Source of the DNA: Bernardetiaceae bacterium
GTDB lineage: Bacteria; Bacteroidota; Bacteroidia; Cytophagales; Thermoflexibacteraceae
Length of the DNA stretch: 64,000 bases
Assembly (NCBI GenBank): GCA_025057115.1
Contig: JANWWZ010000007.1
Span: 60,862 to 124,861 of the forward strand
Direction: 5' to 3'
The notes beneath the pieces are model-generated. The model ran no database searches. It had not been told where the DNA came from and worked only from the letters and a program-made list of their open reading frames with translations. Positions 26,321 to 34,658 of the stretch are shown here, in pieces; position 1 is the first letter of the stretch; the number at the start of each line of letters is the position of its first letter. A program made the position numbers and the translations under genes.

Positions 26321-27097
26321 TTACTTCATGCCAGCCAGTAGCACTATAACGCCTTTGGTGCCGTAGCGGCTCTCAAGCACTTCGCTGTAAGTAATGGCAG
26401 CGCGCTGGGAGTTAAAAGGACCTAAAATAAGATGGTAAACAGTTTTGCCATCCCTTTCATTGATATGCACTAAAATGTTGCGGTGATGGCGTTCTTGTAA
26501 TTTTTCTATCTCTCTAAAAACTGTTTCGTAATTTTCATATACCCCTAGTTGCAAGCCATATCCTGAAGAAGGCATTTTTTCTATGTGCACTTTGTAAAGT
26601 CCCTTGCCTGTGGGGCGAACGCGAGTAGCTCTAGGGGGATCGTCGTTGAGATAGATGTACTCCCCGGTAGGCTCGCCTTGTTGATGTACATTTCGCTTCA
26701 GTAAGGCTAGCAGTTCATCGGGTTTTAAATAGCCGTCCATTCGTTCTACTTCTTTTCCTTGAGGAGTAAAAACCAATATCATCGGAAAAAAATGAACGTT
26801 GTACATCAAAGCCAGTTTTTTCCCTTCTGTAATGAGCGACTCCCCATCTAAAGCATAGGCAAGATAATTTCTTTGAGCATAGGCGACGAAATTGCTGTCA
26901 TAAAACCCTTCTTGCATAATTTTTTGGCAAGGCATGCACCAATTGGTATAAAAAAACACAAAATAAGGCTTATTTTGGCGACGCGCCTCTTGCTGAAGGG
27001 CTTTGTAACTTCCCTGAAACATTGGCAATGGCTGGGCAAGGGCCCATCCCGCTATAAGTGACAATAGCAACAACCAAAAAATTAATTTTTTATACAC
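26321..27097 (-). CDS. Thioredoxin-fold protein with C-terminal SPOR domain, exported
   Basis: A signal peptide (YKKLIFWLLLLSLIAGWALAQ) is followed by a thioredoxin_7/DUF255-like domain with YKALQQEARRQNKPYFVFFYTNWCMPCQKIMQEGF; CMPC is the redox pair. A linker leads to a C-terminal SPOR domain (GYGLQLGVYENYETVFREIEKLQERHHRNILVHINERDGKTVYHLILGPFNSQRAAITYSEVL), a fold that binds denuded peptidoglycan strands at division sites. I infer a periplasmic thiol oxidoreductase tethered to the cell wall. The track start (GTG 27142) lies upstream of a TAAATTTG box; the GTG at 27097 starts directly at the signal peptide and is preferred, giving 258 residues. Confidence 0.85.
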   Translation of the reverse strand: MYKKLIFWLLLLSLIAGWALAQPLPMFQGSYKALQQEARRQNKPYFVFFYTNWCMPCQKIMQEGFYDSNFVAYAQRNYLAYALDGESLITEGKKLALMYNVHFFPMILVFTPQGKEVERMDGYLKPDELLALLKRNVHQQGEPTGEYIYLNDDPPRATRVRPTGKGLYKVHIEKMPSSGYGLQLGVYENYETVFREIEKLQERHHRNILVHINERDGKTVYHLILGPFNSQRAAITYSEVLESRYGTKGVIVLLAGMK

Positions 27098-27118
27098 ACT
27101 TGCGCGATTTTGCCAGTA

Positions 27119-27126
27119 CAAATTTA
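27119..27126 (-). promoter_or_regulatory. Candidate -7 element for the thioredoxin-SPOR gene
   Basis: TAAATTTG on the minus strand lies 21 nt before the GTG at 27097 and inside the longer track ORF, which argues for the downstream start. No clear -33 TTG is visible. Confidence 0.4.
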
Positions 27127-27206
27127 ACGCGAATTTTGCCACCCTGTGCGAACTATCTCCCCATTGGATTTGAGCAAATCAACGCGTGAATAGGTCCAAA
27201 AATAGC

Positions 27207-28454
27207 TCATGGAAGATTATCATTAGAAGGATGCTGTTGATATACTTGTGCGTACGCTTTTTCCGCAATGTGAAATCCCCTGTACTGATAGGCAATTTGG
27301 CGGATTTTTTTTCTCAAGGCTGCTCTATCTCCTTGCAGTAAACGGTCAATTTGGGCGATAGCTTGCTTGTAAGCCGCTGGCGAAAGCTCAGCAAGCACAG
27401 CCCCGATATGGTAACGGGCAATAATTTCAGCATCTTCACCAATGCCTTGCGGAATAATCACGGGAAGACCTAAAGCCCAGTATTCGCCATCTTTCACAGG
27501 AGAGCAATAGCGCTTCGTAGGCACGGGTTTAACAGGAGTAATGCCAAAATCGCCCAAGCCCATTAGATCAGGCACCAGTTGAGGAGGAGCAAATAGAGAA
27601 GTAATAATGCGGCTGTCTAGAGCACTTTCTGCTGCCATCTGTTCTACCTCCTGCTTTGGATGAGGAGTGAGTATCAAAACGCGAAACTGTTCTCCCCAAT
27701 ACTGGTGAGCTACTTTGAGAAGGTCAAAAAATTCTTTTTTCAAGTAAATACCGCCAAACTTCCCCGCATATACTGCGACAATTTTATTTTCAAAGCCATA
27801 TTTGGCAAGTAATTCTGGCTTTTTGATATTTTTTTCAGAAAACTGCTCTAAGTTGGTGCAATTAGGTCTTACGCAAAAATGTGGGAATTCCACGCCATAT
27901 TTCTGGCGTGCATACTCTTTCATGCCTGCGGTATTGGAAAGAACGTACCGTGCCCGTCGCGACTGGAGCTTTTCCAACCAGAACAACAAGCGAAACCGAA
28001 AGCTATTGCGCTGCCAGTCTTGATTTTCTACTGAGGCTTCTGCATGAGGCTCATAGCAGTCCAGCACCAAAGTAGCCCCTGACAACACCGAAAGCAAATA
28101 AGCAGAAATGCCCGCTGGAGGACAGAAAGTATGAATATATTTTACGCGATAGAGCCACGCGTCTAAAAGCAAACGAAATACTATTCGCATCCAGTTTAAG
28201 AAGGAACGCCAGCCATAGGGGTAATAAGGAAAACTTCTATGCACAATATTCCATTGACTCAAGTAATGCCTAATAACACTTCGTTCTTGTTTGTCAATGC
28301 TAAAATGTGGTTTTTCTGTAGTTAGCAAAAAAATTTTGCTACCTACTGGCAAATATTGATGCATAATTTTTAGGTAAGGTAGCGTACAGTTTTGTATAAG
28401 AGCATCTTTGTAAGACCAAAAAGTAGTTACAATTACATGGTGAGGTCGTTGCAT
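27207..28454 (-). CDS. Glycosyltransferase, GT-B fold (GT4-like)
   Basis: A cytoplasmic glycosyltransferase of about 415 residues. The N-terminal half carries RPHHVIVTTFWSYKDALIQNCTLPYLKIMHQYLP, and VLDCYEPHAEASVENQ. The C-terminal nucleotide-sugar half has ENKIVAVYAGKFGGIYLKKEFFDLLKVAHQYWGEQFRVLILTPHPKQEVE and the donor-site-like PVKDGEYWALGLPVIIPQGIGEDAEIIARYHIGAVL, the GT4 pattern of a glutamate followed by a glycine-rich loop. Donor and acceptor are unknown. The track start is TTG; the ATG at 28454 is preferred. It is not in a polysaccharide cluster, only downstream of the accD side on the same strand. Confidence 0.8.
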   Translation of the reverse strand: MQRPHHVIVTTFWSYKDALIQNCTLPYLKIMHQYLPVGSKIFLLTTEKPHFSIDKQERSVIRHYLSQWNIVHRSFPYYPYGWRSFLNWMRIVFRLLLDAWLYRVKYIHTFCPPAGISAYLLSVLSGATLVLDCYEPHAEASVENQDWQRNSFRFRLLFWLEKLQSRRARYVLSNTAGMKEYARQKYGVEFPHFCVRPNCTNLEQFSEKNIKKPELLAKYGFENKIVAVYAGKFGGIYLKKEFFDLLKVAHQYWGEQFRVLILTPHPKQEVEQMAAESALDSRIITSLFAPPQLVPDLMGLGDFGITPVKPVPTKRYCSPVKDGEYWALGLPVIIPQGIGEDAEIIARYHIGAVLAELSPAAYKQAIAQIDRLLQGDRAALRKKIRQIAYQYRGFHIAEKAYAQVYQQHPSNDNLP

Positions 28455-28794
28455 TACTTTTTTCAGCCTGACTCGTTTTAAGAGTGTTTTTATGTAAGCC
28501 AAAAATTTTCAGCAAACTCAAGAGTAATATTTCACTGCCAATCTACTTTTAGCGAATGATGCAAATGACTTTACAAAATGGGCTCAAACATACCGAAATG
28601 GACGTGCAGCATTCCATTTTTGGCGAAGTTGGTCTTTAGTTTGTTCCAGCAATTGATAATTGACCAGTTCCATAACTGTGCAAAAGCAGAGTTGATGTTT
28701 TGAAGGTAAATTAAGTGTCTAACCCATGCTTCAAGTTTATCACAAAAAAATTGCCAGTAAATTATTCGTTCATGCACAACAGCAGGGCAAGTAA
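28455..28794. other. 340-bp gap between the glycosyltransferase and accD
   Basis: AT-rich and without a convincing gene. The track lists a 68-codon minus ORF (28571-28777) and a short plus ORF; neither resembles a known family and both have atypical composition. I see no terminator hairpin after accD and no clear promoter box. Confidence 0.4.
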
Positions 28795-29634
28795 CTACTG
28801 CAACATTTTTAGCAAAAGAGTGAGCTTGCTTTTCAGTTGTCTTCTATCCACGATAAAATCCAAAAATCCGTGTTCTAGCAAAAATTCGGCAGTTTGAAAT
28901 CCTTTGGGAAGGTCTTTGCCGATGGTTTCGCGAATGACTCGAGGACCTGCAAAACCGATAAGGGCACCTGGTTCAGCAATATTAAAGTCTCCCAGCATGG
29001 CAAAAGAAGCTGAAACTCCTCCTGTAGTAGGGTCAGTCATGAGAGAGATGTAAGGCACACGCGCTTGGTTTAATAAAGCCAGCCGAGCAGCTGTTTTAGC
29101 CATTTGCATTAAGGAGAAGCCTGCTTCCATCATGCGCGCTCCTCCTGAGCGGGAGATAATTAGCAAGGGCCAGCGTTTCTCTAGCGCACAATCGATAGCA
29201 CGAGCCACTTTTTCCCCTACCACAGAGCCCATCGAGCCGCCTATGAAATCAAAATCCATACAAGCAATGACAATGTCCAACCCATTCATTTTACCATAGG
29301 CAGCCCGAACAGCATCGTTGAGCCCTGTCTTGAGCTGGCTTTCTTGCAAACGTTCTGTGTAGGGTTTAGTGTCTACAAAGTTCAACGGATCGGTAGGTTT
29401 CAAATCAGGGGCAATTTCCGTAAACTCATTGTTGTCAAAAAGTATTTCAAAATACTCACGGGAACCTATTTTGACGTGATAGCCATCTTCTGGGCTTACA
29501 TAACAGTTGTTTTTTAGCTCTTTCATATGGACAATCTTACCCGCAGGGGTTTTAAACCACATGCCGTTAGGTGCGTCCTTTTTCTCTGCCGTAGGAGTGG
29601 TAATGTTTTTTTCAGAACGTTTAAACCAGCTCAT
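28795..29634 (-). CDS. accD: Acetyl-CoA carboxylase carboxyltransferase beta subunit
   Basis: AccD with AccA transfers the carboxyl group from biotin to acetyl-CoA. The 279-residue protein has the crotonase-type core: [51 protein letters not shown], and [64 protein letters not shown]. The N-terminal zinc ribbon (CxxC...CxxC in E. coli) is replaced by [31 protein letters not shown], with no CxxC pair. A candidate -7 box lies just upstream, in the gap to the aldolase stop. Confidence 0.95.
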   Translation of the reverse strand: MSWFKRSEKNITTPTAEKKDAPNGMWFKTPAGKIVHMKELKNNCYVSPEDGYHVKIGSREYFEILFDNNEFTEIAPDLKPTDPLNFVDTKPYTERLQESQLKTGLNDAVRAAYGKMNGLDIVIACMDFDFIGGSMGSVVGEKVARAIDCALEKRWPLLIISRSGGARMMEAGFSLMQMAKTAARLALLNQARVPYISLMTDPTTGGVSASFAMLGDFNIAEPGALIGFAGPRVIRETIGKDLPKGFQTAEFLLEHGFLDFIVDRRQLKSKLTLLLKMLQ

Positions 29635-29657
29635 GGAGCACTTTTTTGAATTTCCTA

Positions 29658-29665
29658 CAAAAGTA
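29658..29665 (-). promoter_or_regulatory. Candidate -7 element for accD
   Basis: TACTTTTG on the minus strand matches TAnnTTTG, lies 23 nt before the accD ATG and directly after the aldolase stop. The nearest upstream TTG gives a spacer of about 25 nt, slightly long. Confidence 0.35.
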
Positions 29666-29667
29666 CA

Positions 29668-30729
29668 TCAAGCCACTGTAATTTCTGAGGCAAGGTAAAC
29701 GTCTTGCACGGTGTTGAGTAGTTCCACTCCTTCTTTGAAAGGTCGTTGGAAGGCTTTTCTTCCTAGAATGAGTCCCATGCCTCCAGCGCGCTTGTTGATA
29801 ACGGCGGTGCGCACTGCTTCGGCAAGGTCATTCGCTCCAGAAGACTCGCCGCCAGAGTTAATCAACCCTACCCGTCCCATGTAGCAATTCGCTACTTGAT
29901 AGCGGCAAAGGTCAATAGGATGGTCAGTAGTTAATTCAGTGTATACTTTCGGGTGCGTTTTTCCAAAGTTAAGGGCGGTAAAGCCTCCGTTATTAACAGG
30001 AAGTTTTTGCTTGACGATATCAGCTTGAATAGTGGCACCGATGTGAGTAGCCTGAGAAGAAATATCGGTAGCGTTGTGGTAGTCCACCCCTTCCTTTTTA
30101 AAGGCACTGTTGCGAGTGTAACACCACAAGACAGTAGCCATGCCCAATTCATGAGCCATTTCAAAGGCTTCCGCTACTTCTACTAATTGGCGGTTGGACT
30201 CTTGAGAACCAAAATAGACAGTAGCTCCTACCGCAACTGCTCCTAAATTCCATGCTTCCTTTACAGTTCCGAACATAATTTGATCGTACTTATTGGGATA
30301 GGTAAGCAGTTCATTGTGATTAATCTTGACGATAAAAGGTATTTTATGGGCATATTTTCGCGACATCATGCCCAACACGCCAAAGGTAGTAGCCACGGCA
30401 TTGCATCCTGCTTCAAGAGCCAGGCGAACAATGTTTTCTGGGTCGAAATAAATGGGGTTAGGAGCAAAGGAAGCCCCTGCTGAATGTTCAATGCCCTGAT
30501 CTACGGGAAAAATGGAAAGATAGCCCGTATGAGCCAGGCGCCCAGTGCCAAAAAGTTGTCCTAAACTGCGCAATACTTGAGGGGGGCGGTTGGATGGAGC
30601 AAATATTTTATCCACAAAATCAGGGCTGGGCAAGTGCAAGTGAGATTTGTCGATAGTTTTGCTTTGATGGTTGAGCAGCGACTCTGCTTCTGCCCCAAGC
30701 AGAGCAACAATTTTGTCGTAGGCGGACAT
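29668..30729 (-). CDS. fbaB: Class I fructose-bisphosphate aldolase (DhnA/FbaB type)
   Basis: Reversible cleavage of fructose 1,6-bisphosphate to two triose phosphates through a Schiff base. The 353-residue protein fits the bacterial/archaeal class I (DhnA) family: [76 protein letters not shown], and the phosphate-binding end [42 protein letters not shown]. The track start adds ten residues; the ATG at 30729 ([19 protein letters not shown]) is preferred because the promoter box lies 28 nt upstream. It is followed by accD. Confidence 0.93.
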   Translation of the reverse strand: MSAYDKIVALLGAEAESLLNHQSKTIDKSHLHLPSPDFVDKIFAPSNRPPQVLRSLGQLFGTGRLAHTGYLSIFPVDQGIEHSAGASFAPNPIYFDPENIVRLALEAGCNAVATTFGVLGMMSRKYAHKIPFIVKINHNELLTYPNKYDQIMFGTVKEAWNLGAVAVGATVYFGSQESNRQLVEVAEAFEMAHELGMATVLWCYTRNSAFKKEGVDYHNATDISSQATHIGATIQADIVKQKLPVNNGGFTALNFGKTHPKVYTELTTDHPIDLCRYQVANCYMGRVGLINSGGESSGANDLAEAVRTAVINKRAGGMGLILGRKAFQRPFKEGVELLNTVQDVYLASEITVA

Positions 30730-30756
30730 AGCTAAAAAATAGATAGTAAAACCTTG

Positions 30757-30789
30757 CAAAGGTATAGCTAAATTCTTTTACATAAGCAA
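30757..30789 (-). promoter_or_regulatory. Promoter of the class I aldolase gene
   Basis: On the minus strand TTG (30789-30787), a 22-nt spacer and TACCTTTG followed by C (30764-30757) fit the Bacteroidota consensus. The TTG lies inside the gap just before the stop of the PAS gene. Confidence 0.6.
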
Positions 30790-30793
30790 TTTT

Positions 30794-32134
30794 TTATATC
30801 AGGATTTTGCCAACCGCATAAATATTAGCTGGATTTGCTTGCACGAAAAGCCATACAAGAGTGCGATTGTCAAAGGCGCGGTTGGTTCCCATGTCTAAGA
30901 TCGCATAAGAGCGGTCAAAAACTTTTTGTAATTCGAAAAGGGCTTGTTTGAGTTCTCTCTGGTGAGAACGCCGATGGGTTTCTATAAAACTTTGCCCTAC
31001 AGCGGCATTGTTTTTGGCATACCGCGCCAAAGAGGCATTGGCGTAAATAATGTCAAAAGTTTTGCTTTGTAAAATGGCAAAAAAGTTATCGGCGTCTTCA
31101 AAAAAATCTCTAATGCGCCAATTGTTTTCTTTTTCTGTATGTACTTCGTTAATAGCCAGTAAAAAGGCAGCATTTCCCTGCTTAGTCGGCGGCAAGGGTT
31201 TGTAGTAACATGCCGAGGGAATGAGCCTGCCATTGCGGTGGGCAAACAAAACAAAATCTTTGACTGCCTTGCCATCTAATAAATTTTGTTCAGTGGCTTT
31301 GTAGCGCAATGCTTGAGCTTCGTTGGTAATCCATCCTCTATATTGCCGCGAAGCAAGGTTGAATTGCTCGAGGGTATAGCCAAACAAGCTAGTAAATGAA
31401 GGAGAGATCCACTCCAGCCAATAGTAATTATTTTGCATCCATCCTTTGCAAACAGCTGTACTGGTAAATACTTCAGCAATTTCGTAGCGGGCAATGCATT
31501 CACTTAGTTCTTGTTGTTTTCTAATGTAGTCGGTTACGTCTTTTACAATGCATACTCCTCCTATGATATTGTGAGCATTGTCGCGCAAGGGGCTAAAATA
31601 CAATTCATGCCAGTATTGTTTGCCATTGGGATAGGTATAAGCTTTTGCAGGAAAAGAAACATACTCCCCTTGCAGAACGCGCTGCTTTACAAGATTATCT
31701 TTCTGGTAATCAATTGCTTGTGGAGCTGTATGGTAAATTTGGCAAGGCGTTTTGCCAATAGCCTGCTCTGCTGGAATGCCGCTGAGTTCTTCCATGCGTT
31801 TATTCCACAAGGTATATTGCAATTGATGATTAAAGGCAAACACCCCATCGTGGTTGCTGTCGATGACATAGGAGGAAAGCAAATGTTTCAATTCCTTAAA
31901 ACCATTCAGTCCTTTAGGTGAAAATCCCGAAGTGTTGAATTGTTCAATAGCTCCTAGAAATTGCAGGGCTTCATTTTGCTGTTGTCGCAAGTTTGCAAGG
32001 AGTTTGATTTTTTGTTGCAAAGGAGTATTGCGCTGACCGCGTTTTCCTTTCAGTACATGGTGCACTTCTTTTTTGCTGCAACCGGCGGCATTAGCTATTA
32101 TTTCTATGTCCGATGCGGTAAGTTCTATTGCCAT
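30794..32134 (-). CDS. HTH-triple PAS regulatory protein
   Basis: A 446-residue soluble protein. Residues 6-45 (TASDIEIIANAAGCSKKEVHHVLKGKRGQRNTPLQQKIKLL) resemble a LacI/Cro-type helix-turn-helix. Three PAS-like regions follow: about 88-205 (NHDGVFAFNHQLQYTLWNKRMEELSGIPAEQAIGKTPCQIY, ending GGVCIVKDVTDYIRKQQE), about 212-330 (WLEWISPSFTSLFGYTLEQF), and about 340-446 (DNFFAILQSKTFDIIYANASLARYAKNN). There is no kinase, cyclase or sigma-54 domain. I infer a one-component sensor that couples PAS sensing directly to DNA binding. The targets are unknown; it lies alone upstream of the aldolase gene. Confidence 0.75.
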   Translation of the reverse strand: MAIELTASDIEIIANAAGCSKKEVHHVLKGKRGQRNTPLQQKIKLLANLRQQQNEALQFLGAIEQFNTSGFSPKGLNGFKELKHLLSSYVIDSNHDGVFAFNHQLQYTLWNKRMEELSGIPAEQAIGKTPCQIYHTAPQAIDYQKDNLVKQRVLQGEYVSFPAKAYTYPNGKQYWHELYFSPLRDNAHNIIGGVCIVKDVTDYIRKQQELSECIARYEIAEVFTSTAVCKGWMQNNYYWLEWISPSFTSLFGYTLEQFNLASRQYRGWITNEAQALRYKATEQNLLDGKAVKDFVLFAHRNGRLIPSACYYKPLPPTKQGNAAFLLAINEVHTEKENNWRIRDFFEDADNFFAILQSKTFDIIYANASLARYAKNNAAVGQSFIETHRRSHQRELKQALFELQKVFDRSYAILDMGTNRAFDNRTLVWLFVQANPANIYAVGKILI

Positions 32135-32273
32135 TTTATGCTAAAATGTTCTTTACTGGGGAACAAAATAACGCCAATAAATTTAAATTGAAAAAAAATA
32201 CCCAAAATTTTGGTCGTAATGCAAAATTTCCTCAACTTGGTCATAAGAATCAACAAATAACTGCTCGAAAGCT

Positions 32274-32651
32274 ATGATTAATTTAGCAAATAACATCAAA
32301 TTCCTAAGAGACGTGAACAATTTAAGCCAATACGGCTTTGCAAAGTTGTTTAATTTGACAAGGGGCAAGGTAGCTTCTTATGAGGTGGGTACCGAACCTT
32401 CTCTTAAAACCTTAGTTGCTATTGCCAAACACTTCAACCTAACCCTCGATGAGCTAGTAACGGCTGATTTAAGCACGATGACGCCACGGCCTAGCGAAAC
32501 CCAACTAGCCCAAGAAAAGCTTGCTGAAGAAGCCAAGTGGGAACGCACCCTAGCAGAGTTAGAACAGCTTCGCAAGGAAAATGCCGAACTCAAAAAAGAT
32601 AAAGCGCATCTTCAAGCCTGGTTAGACCAACTCCTCAAGCGTGGTTTATAG
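32274..32651 (+). CDS. XRE-family helix-turn-helix protein with coiled-coil tail
   Basis: A 125-residue DNA-binding protein. The Cro/C1-type HTH is NIKFLRDVNNLSQYGFAKLFNLTRGKVASYEVGTEPSLKTLVAIAKHFNLTLDELVTADL. The tail (about residues 80-122, LAEEAKWERTLAELEQLRKENAELKKDKAHLQAWLDQLLKRG) is a leucine-zipper-like coiled coil, probably for dimerisation. It is related to small Bacteroidota transcription regulators of unknown targets. The last 6 bp overlap the 3-prime end of the convergent helicase gene. No toxin gene is next to it, so an antitoxin role has no support. Confidence 0.88.
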   Translation: MINLANNIKFLRDVNNLSQYGFAKLFNLTRGKVASYEVGTEPSLKTLVAIAKHFNLTLDELVTADLSTMTPRPSETQLAQEKLAEEAKWERTLAELEQLRKENAELKKDKAHLQAWLDQLLKRGL

Positions 32652-34523
32652 CCACTCCCAAGCACTGCGGTAATAATTTTTGCTAATGGCAAAATCGATC
32701 AGCGACTGGTAATAAGGATGGCAACCTAGCGTAGCACTGTCTCCTATAATTACCAGTCGTTTTTTAGCTCTTGTCATGGCTACGTTAGTTCGGCGCAGGT
32801 CGTTGAGGAAACCTATCTGACCTGTGGTGTTGCAACGCACTAAGCTGATGTAAATACTTTCTCGCTCTTGTCCTTGAAAGCTGTCAATGGTATTGACTTC
32901 AATGTCAGGGTAGCCGTCTAGCTGTTGGCGCAGGAGTTTTACTTGTGCTTGATAGGGACTCACCACCGCTATTTGCAGGGGCAATAATTCCCTATCCCTG
33001 CAAATTATGTTTTTAAGTAACATCGCTTCTTGCTCATTAAAAATGCTGCCAGTGGCAAGGTCTATTTTTTCTTCAAAACCACACCCAGCGGTGTCTATAA
33101 ACATCATAGGCGGAAGTTGCTCATGCAACCACTCATGGCTAATATTTATTGCTGCCTGCAAGCGATTCGAGTAAAACCACTGAGAAGGGAAAGCCATAAT
33201 ATCGGGATGCATGCGGTATTGCACCGAGAGCATGACGCTTGCATGGCTAGCATAAGGAAAACTCATAAAGCGTTCCATAAGACTAATGGCTAACCCTTTG
33301 CGCGCTGCTTCATTGGATTTGACTACCGCAGGCAGTTGGCAATGGTCTCCCGCCATCACTACCCGATGCGCTTTTGCAATAGCTATCCAGCAGGCTGGCT
33401 CAACAGCCTGAGCAGCCTCATCTATGAACACTGTTTTAAAATAGCGGTTCTTCAAAACAGGGTGAGCCGCTCCTGAAAGAGTGCTTACTATCACTTGTGC
33501 CTTAGCAAGTACGTCATTAATAATATATTCTTCGGTTTGGTTAGCCAATTTCAAATATTGCCTTGCTTCTTGACGAAGAAATAGACGTTCTTGATACGCT
33601 TTCTGGTCAAAATGGCGCTTGTATTTACTGGCTTGTGCGAAAAGTTCAACAACTTTGCGGCGCCATTGGAGCATTTGTCGGTAGTCGGGATGGTGTTCTA
33701 GCTGAGCTTCTAAGGTAAGGCTTTGCAACTCCTCTCCTACTCTAGCTGGATTGCCAAGGCGTACTACATTCAATCCCATTTGCGAAAGTCTTTCAGCAAG
33801 CAAATCAGCAGCATTATTGCTAGGGGCAACTGCCAAAGTTTGCTTTTCTGTCGCTACAGTTTGGCGGATAATTTCTACCAAAATAGTGGTTTTACCCGTG
33901 CCTGGAGGACCGTGAATCACAGCTACATCACAGGCATTGTGAACCAATTCTAAAGCCTTTTGTTGGTCGTGGTTGAGCGATGGAGGAAAGTAATGCCATT
34001 GACCTTCTTTAAAAGAAGGCGGGCAAAAACCTGTGAGGATTTCCCGCAACTGGGCTAGACGATTGTCTTGGGCTGCCATTACCGCCTTGAGAGCCTGTTC
34101 CATGGTCTGGTAAGTAATGGCATCGTACATGAGTGTAACTCCTATGGGAGATTCCTCTACCCATTGGGGCAGTTCTTCCTGGTCTGTAACTAAACTGAGT
34201 TTTTCTTGCCAGGCGGCAGTAATTACTCCGCAAAGCCATTGCTGCATTTTGCCGTTTTCCCAACGGGCAAGCATGGCCGCTGCATTGGGCTGAAACACCA
34301 GCGGCGCATCAAAATGGCTAAGGCGAGCAATTTCTAGGCGCAAGCGATTGCCCGTGGTTACTTGGCTGCCAATAATTTTGACAGGGTACCAAGTGTATCC
34401 ACTTTGCCGCTGATGACTTAAAGAGGCTTCTTCTACTTTTTGCTTAAACTCCTGTTCTTCTGTCTGTTTTTCTAGCGCTATTAGCTCAAGCAGGTTTTGC
34501 AAGTGCGTCAAAGACGCTGACAT
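32646..34523 (-). CDS. Superfamily 1 DNA/RNA helicase, IGHMBP2 (SMUBP-2)-like
   Basis: A 625-residue UPF1-like SF1 helicase. The N-terminal beta-barrel region (about 1-180) is followed by Walker A IHGPPGTGKTTILVEII, motif II FIDEAAQAVEPACWIAI, motif III AGDHCQLPAVVKS, QYRMHPDIMAFPSQWFY, motif V NTIDSFQGQERESIYISLVR and motif VI TNVAMTRAKKRLVIIGD. Characterised relatives unwind DNA or RNA 5-prime to 3-prime. It is common and usually solitary in Bacteroidota; no nuclease or defence genes are next to it, so a defence role is not suggested. It is tail-to-tail with the XRE gene. Confidence 0.93.
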   Translation of the reverse strand: MSASLTHLQNLLELIALEKQTEEQEFKQKVEEASLSHQRQSGYTWYPVKIIGSQVTTGNRLRLEIARLSHFDAPLVFQPNAAAMLARWENGKMQQWLCGVITAAWQEKLSLVTDQEELPQWVEESPIGVTLMYDAITYQTMEQALKAVMAAQDNRLAQLREILTGFCPPSFKEGQWHYFPPSLNHDQQKALELVHNACDVAVIHGPPGTGKTTILVEIIRQTVATEKQTLAVAPSNNAADLLAERLSQMGLNVVRLGNPARVGEELQSLTLEAQLEHHPDYRQMLQWRRKVVELFAQASKYKRHFDQKAYQERLFLRQEARQYLKLANQTEEYIINDVLAKAQVIVSTLSGAAHPVLKNRYFKTVFIDEAAQAVEPACWIAIAKAHRVVMAGDHCQLPAVVKSNEAARKGLAISLMERFMSFPYASHASVMLSVQYRMHPDIMAFPSQWFYSNRLQAAINISHEWLHEQLPPMMFIDTAGCGFEEKIDLATGSIFNEQEAMLLKNIICRDRELLPLQIAVVSPYQAQVKLLRQQLDGYPDIEVNTIDSFQGQERESIYISLVRCNTTGQIGFLNDLRRTNVAMTRAKKRLVIIGDSATLGCHPYYQSLIDFAISKNYYRSAWEWL

Positions 34524-34658
34524 GGGGTAGCTTTTTGCTTAATCAATTAAAAACATGCTTAATAAGTCATCATCAAAGTTACAGCGCGACTTGCAAGTGC
34601 AAGGATAAGCACTTTAAACAACTTGAGTAGGTATATAATTCGGGCAAAATTTTTTACT

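Noticed and set aside
28571-28777. 68-codon minus-strand ORF between the glycosyltransferase and accD
   Set aside because: Low-complexity composition rich in Trp/Asn/Phe, no recognisable motif, no promoter; treated as a chance frame in an AT-rich gap.
32274-34523. XRE regulator plus SF1 helicase as a defence or toxin-antitoxin module
   Set aside because: The genes are convergent, no nuclease or toxin lies nearby, and the helicase is a common housekeeping type.
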